A stretch of 64,000 bases of DNA from Octadecabacter arcticus 238 (GCF_000155735.2 NC_020908.1:4208501-4272500); one strand, 5' to 3'; positions 1 to 8,520 are shown, counted from the stretch's first letter. Notes: a model not told the origin generated them from the letters alone. Made by a program: numbers and translations.

Positions 1-315
1 AAAGACAAAGACAGCAAACAGGTCCGCATCGAGCATCGTGGGCAACACACGCGTGCATCGCGCACGGGTGGCGTGTCGGTGCGGGGCGAACAAAAGGCTG
101 GCCCGGTCAACCTCACCGCCAATTCGGCAAAGGGCCTGCGCGCATCCACACGGATTGCCAACGGCACGCGTGTTGCGCTGCAAAATGGCCGGTCTCCGGC
201 CGGGAGCAACAAAAGTGTGGGGCATTCACATTGGCTAGTTACCCAGATAAAGTTTGCTAACGTGAGGCAAGAAGCCAAGAAGAGACAAAAAGGACCACGG
301 ATTGTAATTATTTAA
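1..315 (+). pseudogene. 3' part of a small hypothetical protein, probably damaged
   Basis: Reading from base 1 without a start codon, the frame is open to a stop at 313-315. The first 65 or so codons look protein-like (RASRTGG, AGPVNLTANSAKGLR, GTRVALQNGR), recalling a basic small-protein family I associate with Rhodobacterales accessory DNA but cannot name. After the VALQNGR stretch (about base 195) the translation loses that character, so the 3' part is probably frameshifted or replaced. The true start lies left of the window. No function is proposed. Confidence 0.3.
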
Positions 316-343
316 GCAGTCAAGCACGGGCAGTATAAGCTCA

Positions 344-1257
344 ATGCAGCAGGAAAGGTTCCTGCTTGAGAAGGATATTCAGCAGGTTGTGGAAGCCAAC
401 CTGGTTGAAACATTCAACCTTCAGTTCGTTGCTTCCGAGCTTACAGTGGAAAAATTTCGAGTAGACACGCTGGCGTTTGATGAGGAAAGCAATTCCTTCG
501 TCATCATTGAGTACAAAAAGGGCAATAGCTATTCCGTCGTTGACCAAGGATACTCGTATCTATCAGTGATGCTCAACAATAAAGCCGATTTCATTTTGGA
601 ATATAATGAGCGTCTTGATCAGAGTTTGCGCCGCGATGATGTAGACTGGTCGGCATCGCGAGTGATATTTATTTCGCCAAGCTTCAACGCTTACCAAAAG
701 AATAGCGTGAATTTTCGTGATATTCCGTTTGAGCTCTGGGAAATTCGACGCTTCGAAGGTGGCGTCATTTCTTTGACGCTACATCAAGCAAGTAGTTCTG
801 AAGACATTAATCTGATTGCTGATACAAACCCCGAAAGCCCTATTAAGCAAGTATCAAGCGAGGTTAAGGTCTATAAAGAAGAAGACCATACTTCGAGTGC
901 TTCTGCTGTGGCACTTGACGTATATCAGGCACTGCAGGAAGAACTCAGGGGTTGGGATGATGTGACCTGCACCGCCATGAAATACTATGTTGGCTTCAAA
1001 AAGGGCAACTCTTTGTTCGCTGCAGTACGCATTTTCAAAAACCATTTGAGCATAGATTTTTCTCGGGGCCAAATCTCGCCTGATGGCCAAAATCAAAAAA
1101 CTTCTTCACAATCGATGATCCAAAGGAGATGCTTGACGCTAAAACATGGACGCACAAAAATGGACGAATGGGAAACTCCTATGTCATGAAGTTGTCCAAG
1201 GCCTCAGATCTAGAGTACGCTAAGTACTTGATCAAACAGAAATATGATACTCTGTAA
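344..1257 (+). pseudogene. DUF5655-type (DUF91/NucS-like) protein, frameshifted near its C-terminus
   Basis: ATG at 344 opens a 281-codon frame ending at 1189. Its N-terminal half (FVIIEYKKGNSYSVVDQGYS, VIFISPSF) resembles PD-(D/E)XK nuclease-like domains of the DUF91/NucS type, with an E-x-K core in IEYKK. The C-terminal part (about residue 185 on) matches a DUF5655-like domain. After residue 248 the frame becomes nonsense, but another frame from a six-A run near 1095 continues the expected tail (FFTIDDPKEM, KTWTHKNGRMGNSYVMKLS, DLEYAKYLIKQKYDTL) to a TAA at 1255-1257. One indel in the A-run therefore separates the two halves. Such genes occur singly in accessory islands and are suspected of nucleic-acid-related or defence roles, which is not demonstrated here. 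Confidence 0.7.
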
Positions 1258-1297
1258 GAGGCAGAGCGATGAGCGATGAGCGATCGGAGAGATTGGC

Positions 1298-1717
1298 TTG
1301 GCACTAAACGCGATGATACATTGGGGATTTATGCTGCGGGTCGACACGCCGCACACAATCACCCAAGAAGGCTGGAAATGGTTGCTATCTGAGGCCCGCT
1401 TTCCTTTTAATTTCGATGGTGAAATTTTTGGGCTTGGCTTTCTGCTAGAGGATCAACTTAGAGAATTTGGGTTTCGCGGTAGTGAAGCAGGACAGGAAGC
1501 AGACTTTGTAGATGTTGACCGGGTTATTCACGCTGCCTCAGAAGCTGTGAACTGGTTAGAGCTTGTCGCTGTTAAGCCGCTTGTTGGTGGGTTGAAACCT
1601 TTCGAAGCGTGGAAGCTTAAGAACTCCGGCGTGTATGATGTTGCCACATTCGATGATCAAGTTGTTACCAAAGGTACCCAAGTAGACTGGCCGCCACTGA
1701 TCGGGAAGATTTATTGA
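1298..1717 (+). CDS. hypothetical protein, upstream partner of a macro-domain gene
   Basis: A 139-residue frame starting at TTG 1298, with an alternative ATG at 1313. Upstream are three tandem GCGATGA units at about 1266-1286, and a GGAGAG sequence at 1285-1290 that could serve as ribosome binding site. The protein is soluble, acidic and tryptophan-containing, with no signal peptide, membrane segment or catalytic motif that I recognise. It ends 3 bases before the macro-domain start, so the two are probably cotranscribed and functionally linked. I cannot assign a family. Confidence 0.5.
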   Translation: MALNAMIHWGFMLRVDTPHTITQEGWKWLLSEARFPFNFDGEIFGLGFLLEDQLREFGFRGSEAGQEADFVDVDRVIHAASEAVNWLELVAVKPLVGGLKPFEAWKLKNSGVYDVATFDDQVVTKGTQVDWPPLIGKIY

Positions 1718-1720
1718 ACT

Positions 1721-2209
1721 ATGATTACCGCAAAGCTAGGTGACATCACTAAAATACCGGCGCAGGCCATCGTGAACTCAGCAAATCCAAGCCTGTTAGC
1801 GGGAGGCGGTGTTTGTGGCGCTATCCACCGAGCTGCTGGCCCACAGCTTGAACTTTCGTGTCGTGCAATTGACTGCATCAAACCCGGTAAAGCGGTGATG
1901 ACTAATGCTTTCGAACTGCCCGCTGAGTACGTTATACACGCAGTCGGCCCTCGCTACATGGACGGCAATCGAGGCGAGGCTGACGTTTTGGCGCAGACCT
2001 ACCGTTCCATTTGCCAACTTGTCGAAGAGCACCGCATCACCAGCATATCCATACCATCTATTGAAACTGGTATTTACCGGTTTCCGTTGGACTTGGCTGC
2101 TGAGATCGCAATTGTGACACTGCGCAAATTCGTGCCTGAAAGCCTCAACGCAACATTCATATGCTTCGACGACGCAACTCTGGCAGCCTATGCGGAAAGA
2201 TTAAAGTGA
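1721..2209 (+). CDS. macro-domain protein (YmdB-like ADP-ribose / O-acetyl-ADP-ribose hydrolase family)
   Basis: 162 residues comprising a single macro domain. Diagnostic segments are KLGDITKIPAQAIVNSAN at the N-terminus, the ligand loop GGGVCGAIHRAAG, the strand YVIHAVGP and the second loop IPSIETGIYRFP. The family binds ADP-ribose, and many members remove ADP-ribose or acetyl groups from it. The NSAN and GGGV segments used in catalysis by YmdB-type enzymes are present. Length matches stand-alone bacterial macro proteins. The gene follows the 139-aa gene by 3 bases and overlaps the next start in TGATG, so it is the middle of a small operon. In an accessory island this could reverse a toxin-type ADP-ribosylation, but no recognisable ADP-ribosyltransferase is adjacent. 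Confidence 0.88.
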   Translation: MITAKLGDITKIPAQAIVNSANPSLLAGGGVCGAIHRAAGPQLELSCRAIDCIKPGKAVMTNAFELPAEYVIHAVGPRYMDGNRGEADVLAQTYRSICQLVEEHRITSISIPSIETGIYRFPLDLAAEIAIVTLRKFVPESLNATFICFDDATLAAYAERLK

Positions 2210-2340
2210 TGCACACCGACGCTGAAATCGACCACCTTGAAGAGCTTTTAGGCAATCTCGAAGTGATGCTAGACGCAATGTGTGTCAGTGAACTTGATGG
2301 CTATGTTGCAGGGCTACTGCTGTGTCCTGATATGATCATG
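2209..2340 (+). pseudogene. YecA/UPF0149-family gene, truncated after about 43 codons
   Basis: ATG at 2209 overlaps the macro gene stop (TGATG). The translation starts MHTDAEIDHLEELL and contains the family-typical segment SELDGYVAGLLLCPDMI, in which UPF0149/YecA-like proteins carry a conserved L-D-G-x-x-A-G-x-x-x-C-P pattern. After about base 2338 the sequence is the antisense of an integrase 5' end, so roughly the last three quarters of the gene is missing. YecA-like proteins often carry a C-terminal SEC-C zinc motif, which is absent here. The deletion joined two unrelated broken genes tail to tail. Confidence 0.6.
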
Positions 2341-2411
2341 CGATGGCTGTTGCCCTCGAGCGGCTCTGCATCGCGCAAGAGCTTCTCATTTAGCTTCAAT
2401 CGTTTGACCAT
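2340..2411 (-). pseudogene. tyrosine-recombinase 5' fragment
   Basis: On the minus strand, ATG at 2411 is preceded by a good GGAGGG-type Shine-Dalgarno and encodes MVKRLKLNEKLLRDAEP. This closely resembles the start of the other truncated integrase in this window (41889, MVKRLRLNEKTVRDMIP), an arm-binding-domain integrase. Only about 24 codons remain before the truncated yecA-like gene. It is the stub of an integrase that presumably drove an older element in this island. Confidence 0.6.
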
Positions 2412-2750
2412 TTGCGCGGCCCTCCTTTCGTGATCGACACAGGCGTAGATCGACGCCTCTATCAAGTCAGAGCATGGGGACAGGGGTGGAAAATAGGCGG
2501 AAGGTGGAATTGGCGCCAGAAGGAAATTCCGCATAGCGACGTCAAAGGGTTAGTCGTACCGCCCAGCGCGACCAGGTTAGAAATCGCCGCGAAGTACAGG
2601 GGAAATCCGAGTACTGATGGCGTTGCGCATCGCAAAACCAGCGAAAAACGAAAAACGAAAAACGACGTAAAGGGTCCCAGCGCAGATTCCACCCTACACA
2701 TTACTGGATGCGTGATGGAAAGCTGAACAGTGGTTTGGTGGCGTCGCATC
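2412..2750. other. non-coding or degraded interval
   Basis: No gene is supported here. The interval contains a short tandem repeat of GAAAAAC (about 2640-2665) and otherwise unrecognised sequence. Open frames on both strands lack ribosome binding sites and protein-like composition. Confidence 0.4.
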
Positions 2751-3275
2751 TCAGCAAGGTGAAAGTGCTGAACGTTGGCTCCCAGTCGACTGCAAGAGGG
2801 ACATGACCAACGCGATGGGCGGGAAGGCAATCGGTCCAACACCCGGAACGGTCATCATCCGCATGCACACCTCATCTTGGCTGGCAGCGCGTTTGACCCT
2901 GCGATCCAGTTCCAAAAAGTGCTGATACAAAACCACGCGCGCGTCCAGCAGCGGCACCAAAGCATGGGCCAGAACTTCATCCATCTCGATCAACGGTCGA
3001 ACAACACCGTCAAAACTGCCGTGCTTCACAGTCATGGGCAGGCGAATGCCAAAGATCTTCAACAGCTCACGTACCTCGTTGGCGAGATCCATCGTCTTCT
3101 TGAGTAATGCCTTGCGCGTGCTGAGCAAGGCACGGACGCCATGCGCTTCTCGGCTCTTCATGTGAACTGGGCTGAACCAACCAGTGCGCAAGACTTGAGC
3201 AATGCCACGCGCATCATTCTTGTCTGTCTTGTTGCGCGTTGCCGACAGCGCTGCATTGACCTGGCGCTTCCATAA
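2751..3275 (-). pseudogene. IS110-family transposase fragment (both ends missing)
   Basis: The minus-strand frame encodes the middle of an IS110/IS116/IS902 transposase: the RNKTDKNDARGIAQ segment (end of the DEDD catalytic domain), a helical spacer, and the start of the Transposase_20 domain with VPGVGPI. The first third and the C-terminus are absent. The fragment is fused at its upstream side to the 3' end of the DUF262 gene, whose stop codon lies 11 bases away, and its frame runs on into that gene only by chance. IS110 elements use no long terminal repeats, so element ends cannot be drawn. Confidence 0.75.
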
Positions 3276-3285
3276 GCGGACTTCC

Positions 3286-5352
3286 TTAATCCCAGCGGTC
3301 GGGCTTGAACTTGCGCTCAATAACCTCGTCACGCCGTTTGCGACGCTTCGTCTCCGGCGCTTTATCATCGGTGTCAAGGATGTGGTTCTCGTTTGCTTTC
3401 GTTTCCGCGCTCTCTTCTTTAGAGACATAGGACCGCCCGTCGTAGCTGAACGAAAACATGCCCCGAAAAGCGAGGCCCGCAGAGCTTTCTCCCTCCATCC
3501 GCCAAGCCCGAAGCGCGAAGGAGATCATCTCCTCCTCACGCAGATCACACAGGGTCTTAGCAACGACCAGATCGCGGTTTTCCTTAATGGTAGACCCGTT
3601 GAACCGGTTGCCAATCGGCCCAAATTTTTTATCGTCACGTGTCTCCAGCCTTGCGCAAAAGGCGTTTGCCGACTTTACGCATTGTTCGAGCCGCGAGTTC
3701 TGAAGCAAAAGGATTGTTTTGCTTTTTTTCTTTTCAAAAACTTCCAGCTTATCTTCGAGCGATTTGTTTCCAGCAGATGAGTTGATCCCATGGGGTAGGA
3801 GCATAAAGTTCCCGAGGCGTCGAAGCTGCTGGCTATCCTTATAGGTCTCGACAGGTCCAGTAGTGCTTTGCGGAATGATATGTTCACGGGCGAGATAGTC
3901 GTCTGGTTTAGAGGCTCCCAGTCTGCGCTTGAGGCGTCCGAAATCGAAGCTTTGTGTCTTGAGCAGTCCTTCCTCCCAGCGCGCAAGGAAATAACGTAGT
4001 TCGTCCCAGCCGTAGAAGTCGTAACCGTCGTCGTCGTCGAGCGTCAGGCTCGAGACGATCTGGCGCATGCCGTCCTTGTGCTGTGCGTGAACAATGCCGG
4101 CCAGCACCACGACCACAGAGGCGTCTCGCACGATCGTGCCTCCGACATGGATCTCCAGTTTCTCACCCTTATTCTTACCGCGCGCGAGATAGGCATAGGC
4201 CAGCTTGTTGAGGGTCACGTTTCGGCTATCCGATCGAGCGGCTGCGCCGGGAAGGCCGTAGAGTCGAAAGTTGGCTTTCTCGATTGCCTCCAAGACAGGG
4301 GCATCACTTTCGTCCTGATTACGCATCCATTGACGGGCGAAGATCAAAGGCAGGATGCCGGCAACATTCGACTGGGCATTTAGATATGTCAGCTGCGTCG
4401 CCACCGGGTCACGCTTTTCGGTCTGCACCGCAGCTCGAAGGTCACGGAACGTCCTGAACGCGGATTCCAGAAAACCGAGAAACCGTTCGAACTTATCCTT
4501 ATCGCCTTTTTTGGCGACCTGAGCCGAGATAATTTTGTAGTCGGTCTCGCCAGCCTTGCGCCGACCCGGATAGAACATCGCGTTGACGACCGCGCGCAGG
4601 ACAGTATCCACACTCTCGCCACCGCGCATCTGGGTATCTTGAACAATTCCCTGAATAGTCTGCCAGACGCTATCGACAACATCGTCCCAGCCGTAGAGCG
4701 CCTGCATGTAGATCAGATGATTTTTGACGAGATCCATCTGCGTGAGGGGCTTGCCTCGATTGTTGATCGTCTCGAACACCTTCGAGACCTCGCCCGCATT
4801 TTCGAGTGCGAAAAAAATTACGTGTAGACGACCCTCTACGAGCCGCATCATCTTCTCGGAACCGCTTCCGAGTGCCTCAATCCAAGCCTCTATCTCCTTA
4901 GCGGCGTCCAAACAGTTGCGCTGACCGAGGGTGCCGACTTTCGTCAAATTTTCATTCTTGACGAGCGCTTTGAAAAAGCCGCGATCACTACTTTGCGGAA
5001 GGAATAGAAGATTGTTGTCGCGGACTACGCATGAAGCCCTGCCGGTCTTTCGAGCAAGCAGTGCATCGATGAGCACCAGCGTCGTCAGCCGTTGCTGACC
5101 ATCGACAACATGAAAGTGGTTCGGCCGCTGGGGAATGGGCGTGCAGATCACTGTGCCGCAGAAATGGATGGCATTTGAGCCGAGTCTTCCAAGTCTCTCC
5201 AAATCGTCAAAAAGATCCTTTCGATGCTCCTTGCGCCAGTCGTAGCCGCGCTGATAGTTTGGCACCTCGAGCACTATAGGAGTGTCTTCTCCATTCGGTT
5301 CAAAAATTCCTTTGAAACTAACGTAGCGCGCACCTGGGATCTTGTGTGTCAT
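3286..5352 (-). CDS. DUF262/DUF1524 (GmrSD-like) protein, probable anti-phage nuclease
   Basis: 688 residues. The N-terminal DUF262 domain has the family signature VDGQQRLTTLVLI (DGQQR at 84-88), a ParB/Srx-like nucleotide-hydrolysing motif. The C-terminal DUF1524 domain has the HNH-type segment EHIIPQS (about 490-496) followed by LGNFMLLPHGINSSAGNKS, the usual continuation of His-Me-finger nucleases of this family. GmrSD-type enzymes fuse these domains and cut modified phage DNA in a nucleotide-dependent way; this is family knowledge, not shown for this protein. The basic tail (KRRKRRDEVIERKFK) is intact. The gene stands alone with a full reading frame between a decayed IS110 and a decayed IS1182, consistent with acquired defence cargo. 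Confidence 0.85.
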   Translation of the reverse strand: MTHKIPGARYVSFKGIFEPNGEDTPIVLEVPNYQRGYDWRKEHRKDLFDDLERLGRLGSNAIHFCGTVICTPIPQRPNHFHVVDGQQRLTTLVLIDALLARKTGRASCVVRDNNLLFLPQSSDRGFFKALVKNENLTKVGTLGQRNCLDAAKEIEAWIEALGSGSEKMMRLVEGRLHVIFFALENAGEVSKVFETINNRGKPLTQMDLVKNHLIYMQALYGWDDVVDSVWQTIQGIVQDTQMRGGESVDTVLRAVVNAMFYPGRRKAGETDYKIISAQVAKKGDKDKFERFLGFLESAFRTFRDLRAAVQTEKRDPVATQLTYLNAQSNVAGILPLIFARQWMRNQDESDAPVLEAIEKANFRLYGLPGAAARSDSRNVTLNKLAYAYLARGKNKGEKLEIHVGGTIVRDASVVVVLAGIVHAQHKDGMRQIVSSLTLDDDDGYDFYGWDELRYFLARWEEGLLKTQSFDFGRLKRRLGASKPDDYLAREHIIPQSTTGPVETYKDSQQLRRLGNFMLLPHGINSSAGNKSLEDKLEVFEKKKSKTILLLQNSRLEQCVKSANAFCARLETRDDKKFGPIGNRFNGSTIKENRDLVVAKTLCDLREEEMISFALRAWRMEGESSAGLAFRGMFSFSYDGRSYVSKEESAETKANENHILDTDDKAPETKRRKRRDEVIERKFKPDRWD

Positions 5353-5462
5353 CTGTTTCTTTTCTTATAATCAACTGAACGTGATCTTCGTATAGGGCGG
5401 AGCGAGACCTCGCAACCTCCGCCAACTATGCCTGCCGTTTTTGCCATAAGAACGAATGTTCG

Positions 5463-5520
5463 GTCTGATAGGCCGCACTGCGGCATTGCTAAGGGTGGGT
5501 GAAGGTCCGGTATGGGCCTA
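5463..5520. repeat. dispersed imperfect intergenic repeat, copy 1
   Basis: Bases 5463-5520 (starting GTCTGATAGGCCGCACTGC and containing GGTGAAGGTC and ATGGGCC) resemble 9155-9222 (GGTCGCACCGCAGCATTGGG, then GGTGAATGTC and AGGGCC). The same type of sequence, a TTCGCTGC-like core within a short inverted repeat, recurs near 11765, 20525, 47505 and 58190. These look like copies of one degenerate intergenic element. Its origin is unknown. Confidence 0.35.
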
Positions 5521-5985
5521 TTCTGTTGAAAAACTCCTGTTGATCTGGGTCCTTACGGCTGATTCAATATCTGTATTGATATTGGAGATTGATCGCGCTG
5601 ATGGGACCACGCCAGGAAGCACAATCTGCTTTTTTCTATGGTTTCTCGATAAAGGATCACGTTCCAGAAGATCATGTGTTGCGCGCGATTGAAGGCGTCA
5701 TTGATCTATCCAGCGTTCGGACGCATCTGACCGCGTTTTACAGCTCCACAGGCCGCCCTTCGGTCGGTCCCGAGTTGATGATGCGGATGCTGTTGGTGGG
5801 ATATATCATGGGCATTCGATCAGAACGGCGTCTGTGCGAAGAAGTTCATTTGAACCTCGCATATCGGTGGTTCTGCAAGATGGATTTGTCGGACCCAATT
5901 CCCGACCACTCGACGTTCTCGAAGAACCGACACGGCCGTTTCCGCGACAGCGATGTGCTGCGCCATGTGTTTGAAGCGGAGCGAT
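5518..5985 (+). mobile_element. IS1182-like element, left end only
   Basis: The left terminus TTCTGTTGAAAAACTCCTG, typical of DUF772-type IS elements, begins near 5518. It is followed by the start of the transposase. Sequence similarity to a transposase stops near 5985, and no matching right end is present before the next gene. Confidence 0.5.
5601..5985 (+). pseudogene. IS1182-family (DUF772) transposase N-terminal fragment
   Basis: From ATG 5601 the frame gives the N-terminal DUF772 domain: HVPEDHVLRAIEGVIDLS, STGRPSVGPELMMRMLLVGY, SERRLCEEVHLNLAYRWF and IPDHSTFSKNRHGRF. These are hallmark segments of IS1182-type transposases. Similarity ends after RHVFE (about 5983). The remaining codons to 6101 are AT-rich and unrelated, so the catalytic half was lost. 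The adjacent AT-rich DNA belongs to the promoter region of the next operon. Confidence 0.8.
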
Positions 5986-6077
5986 GGAAAATTTGGCTCG
6001 CTGCCGTTTGGCAGTTAAAAATCCCTTCCCTCAAAATGAACAAAATGGGCTATGCCGCTCAGTTTTTATGTAAAATA

Positions 6078-6125
6078 TACCAAATATTTTACCAAAAATA
6101 GAATGATAAAAATACCAATTTGGTA
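6078..6125 (+). promoter_or_regulatory. palindromic operator candidate upstream of the four-gene operon
   Basis: A perfect 13-bp palindrome TACCAATTTGGTA lies at 6113-6125. Two further direct half-sites, TACCAAA, lie at 6078-6084 and 6090-6096, 12 bp apart. The setting is a very AT-rich stretch (6060-6130) about 60 bp before the first ATG. The arrangement resembles an autoregulated operator of the sort found before toxin-antitoxin or phage-type operons. The cognate regulator is not identified. Confidence 0.45.
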
Positions 6126-6187
6126 AATACTCCATCTCAAGGATGCATCAGTTTACCCATATTGAACGCATCAACCGGAGTATCGCC

Positions 6188-6481
6188 ATGACCCTGAATT
6201 CGCAATTTGCACCGTTTAGCAAACACGCCCAGAAACGCTGCCAACAACGCGGAATACGCCCCGCGCTGATTAGGACAATCATCGAAAATGCAGATGTAGA
6301 CGTGCCGGCAGGCAGCTGCGCGTCAATTCTCTCGGTAAGTCGGCGAAAGGGAAAGCGCCTTAACCTTGGTGATCAGGTTGGGCGGCTGGGGGGGGGTCTT
6401 TCTGAAGACGGAACCATCATCACGATCGCGCATATTTTTGATAATCGTCGTGGCAAGTCTTGGCGCCGTGGTCGCAATTAA
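6188..6481 (+). CDS. small basic protein, possibly DUF4258/RelE-superfamily-like
   Basis: 97 residues from ATG 6188 (MTLNSQFAPFSKHAQKRC), chosen over ATG 6143 because CCGGAG precedes it at suitable spacing. The segment FSKHAQKRCQQRGIRPALIRTIIENA has the H-A-x-x-R-x-x-x-R-G-I layout seen at the N-terminus of DUF4258-type proteins, which belong to a broad RNase-like toxin fold. The C-terminal DGTIITIAHIFDN would supply the later strands. The match is motif-level only. A nine-G run at 6388-6396 lies in the middle of the gene and is a likely slippage site. The gene starts an apparent operon of four unknown genes. Confidence 0.5.
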   Translation: MTLNSQFAPFSKHAQKRCQQRGIRPALIRTIIENADVDVPAGSCASILSVSRRKGKRLNLGDQVGRLGGGLSEDGTIITIAHIFDNRRGKSWRRGRN

Positions 6482-6491
6482 GGAGGTACAG

Positions 6492-7115
6492 ATGTCGAAA
6501 AGTGAAGAAACACCACGCGAGGCTGCAGATCGCGTCAGACAAGAGCTTCGAGAGCGCATTGCGCGGCATGTCGCTGGCGGCGCTCCAAAGCGCCTAAGCC
6601 CCATAAGACGCCTGCATGCGGCCGCCTATATCGGCCAGTTGGTCACGCAGCTGCGCGATGACGGTTTGTCGATGACTGAGATTTGCGAGAATCTCGGCAC
6701 CAAAATGCCGGGCAAGCAGTCAAGTCGTTCTATCGAGCCGTTTCGGTTGCATCGCTGGCTACTTAAGAAAGGCGCGGACGATGTTACGGACGAGGTCATC
6801 GCCCACTACCGTGGCAAACCTGAGCCGCTTCGTACCACGGCAACCTACCTTCATTTGGCAGGATACTTAAGCACTATGTGCGGCCTTGATCCAACGGATT
6901 GCCAAGGCGAGCTGCTTGAAAAGCTTGAGCTTAAGAATGGCTATGTCTGGGAAGATGAAAGCAATTCGCAGCCGGAGCAAAAACTGGCGGCGCTGATTCA
7001 AAATCATGCGGCAGTGGTGGCTAGGATGTTGGATTTGGGGGCCATGCTACAGCGTGCTGAAAGGGTTCAGGGGGGGTTAATCTCAAGGTTGGACCAGATG
7101 TGGCCGTTGATCTGA
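6492..7115 (+). CDS. hypothetical helical protein, second gene of unknown operon
   Basis: 207 residues from ATG 6492, preceded by an excellent AGGAGG five bases upstream. The first 30 residues are charged and helical (REAADRVRQELRERIARHVAGG). The middle contains LSMTEICENLGTKMPGK, which could be a helix-turn-helix-like segment, followed by FRLHRWLLKKGADDVTDEVIAHY. The C-terminal 60 residues form another amphipathic helix region. No catalytic motif, signal peptide or membrane span is visible. Eleven bases separate it from the previous gene and it overlaps the next start codon, so all belong to one transcript. A DNA-binding role is possible but only a guess. Confidence 0.6.
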   Translation: MSKSEETPREAADRVRQELRERIARHVAGGAPKRLSPIRRLHAAAYIGQLVTQLRDDGLSMTEICENLGTKMPGKQSSRSIEPFRLHRWLLKKGADDVTDEVIAHYRGKPEPLRTTATYLHLAGYLSTMCGLDPTDCQGELLEKLELKNGYVWEDESNSQPEQKLAALIQNHAAVVARMLDLGAMLQRAERVQGGLISRLDQMWPLI

Positions 7116-7926
7116 CTAAAGATTTTAACGCTGAATTTTCTGCAAGTGGACACATGAGTCATAGTCTTTGGTTGGAAGTCGAATTCCCCGCCCTTCCGAC
7201 TGTGATGATTGCGAGAATTCCCTTTGGCATTGTCGAGGGGGCGTTCAAACTTACATCCCAGACTTTAGACAAAAAAAGAGCGTCGCCGGAAGTGCTGTGG
7301 CTTATTGGGATCTTCACCTTGCCATCGGACCATCTGGGCCCCTGAACGTTGGCGCATATTTTGTCCGATCTACCAGCGTTGAGCTGACATTGGGTGATGA
7401 TGTTTTTGCCCTGCCAGACCTCCAGGATGATGTGTATCAGTTTGTTTCTGGCTTTCCTTGTGAACCTGTTGTTTCTCTGGATGATATAGCATGGACGGTC
7501 GCCTTTGAAGGAGAGCCTTTTTACCGTCCACAGCGGCACATTTCTTGTGAAGAGAGCCCTCCATCAGGTAGTGTTCCCAACGCGCACGTGACCCCTGTCA
7601 CGGCAGCAAGTATCAGAGCCTGGCTCATGACGCCTCTTTCGCTTGATTTGCCATCGGGCCGGGAAGCGGGGTCAATTCCGATGATTGATGTGTTGGAGCG
7701 CCACCCCTCGCCTGCACCAGGATGGATTCGGGCGCACTGCTTGGCCCGCAGCCTTGAAACGGCGCTGCGCGATACAACTCTTGAAAGCAAATTTGCGGAC
7801 TGGATGACCCGCTACCTGCCCGCATTGCAGTCGATGGAGAACGATTGGCTTCACGAAACACAAAACAAAGACAACGCATTGTTGGCGCGCTGGCACGACA
7901 CTGATTTGAAAGGATATGACGTATGA
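7100..7926 (+). pseudogene. hypothetical protein, third gene of unknown operon, frameshifted at an A-run
   Basis: The start is GTG 7100 or ATG 7154 (MSHSLWLEVEF). The frame reads IPFGIVEGAFKLTSQTLDKK and then meets a seven-A run near 7270-7277. The protein-like sequence continues in another frame (SVAGSAVAYWDLHLAIGPSG, then VELTLGDDVFALPDLQ, SLDDIAWTVAFEGEPFY and a helical C-terminus) to a stop at 7924-7926. Joined, it would be about 275 residues. No family is recognised. The indel could be genuine inactivation, programmed slippage or a sequence error. The last codons overlap the next ATG by 4 bases, so the downstream gene was translationally coupled. Confidence 0.55.
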
Positions 7927-8327
7927 GCAAACCCGACCAACAGCCTTCTGAGTATAGGGCCAATGCAATGATCAAAATGAGAGATTTGAACACTGGCTTT
8001 GCATATCGCTCGTCGTGGACCGGATACGCCAGGGGCCGAGGTCTTGATGTCAAGAACGCCCCGGTTCTACACAGCGCACGCATTGACTCCAAGAAGGTCT
8101 ACTACGATCCTTTCAAGGGACCTCGGCATGGTTTTTTGAAAAAGTACACGCAATTCATAAAGGCGATTACATCAAGCGAATACGCCATCGTCCGACATGG
8201 CAGAAAAGATGAAAACCAAGAAATGGTTGGGTCAGGTAGACTGATTGCTGTTTACGAACTTGATTCTTACAAAATTGACGAAAGTGGCGGCGTTGAGATC
8301 CAGCTTGGTAATAGGATCGCATTTTAG
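7923..8327 (+). CDS. hypothetical protein, fourth gene of unknown operon
   Basis: 134 residues, ATG 7923 overlapping the upstream TGA (ATGA). Basic, rich in Arg, Lys and Tyr (SSWTGYARGRGLD, KVYYDPFKGPRHGFLKKY), with no signal peptide or membrane segment. The second half (SGRLIAVYELDSYKIDESGG) looks like beta strands. No homologous family comes to mind. Coupling to the preceding gene suggests that the two products act together. Confidence 0.6.
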   Translation: MSKPDQQPSEYRANAMIKMRDLNTGFAYRSSWTGYARGRGLDVKNAPVLHSARIDSKKVYYDPFKGPRHGFLKKYTQFIKAITSSEYAIVRHGRKDENQEMVGSGRLIAVYELDSYKIDESGGVEIQLGNRIAF

Positions 8328-8520
8328 GCCGTCACTTACCGTGATCTGACCCCGACGCACCTTCGAGCGACTGCCAACCCTCTGTCGCCGTTGCGAGCGG
8401 CCCTTAGCCGACCTTCGTACACGGCGCAGCGAATGGGGTAGTTCAGAGCCCAAAGAAACTTATTTCTTGAAACCAACAAGACTAACATGAGACTCATTCG
8501 GATGAGTTCAAACATATGCA

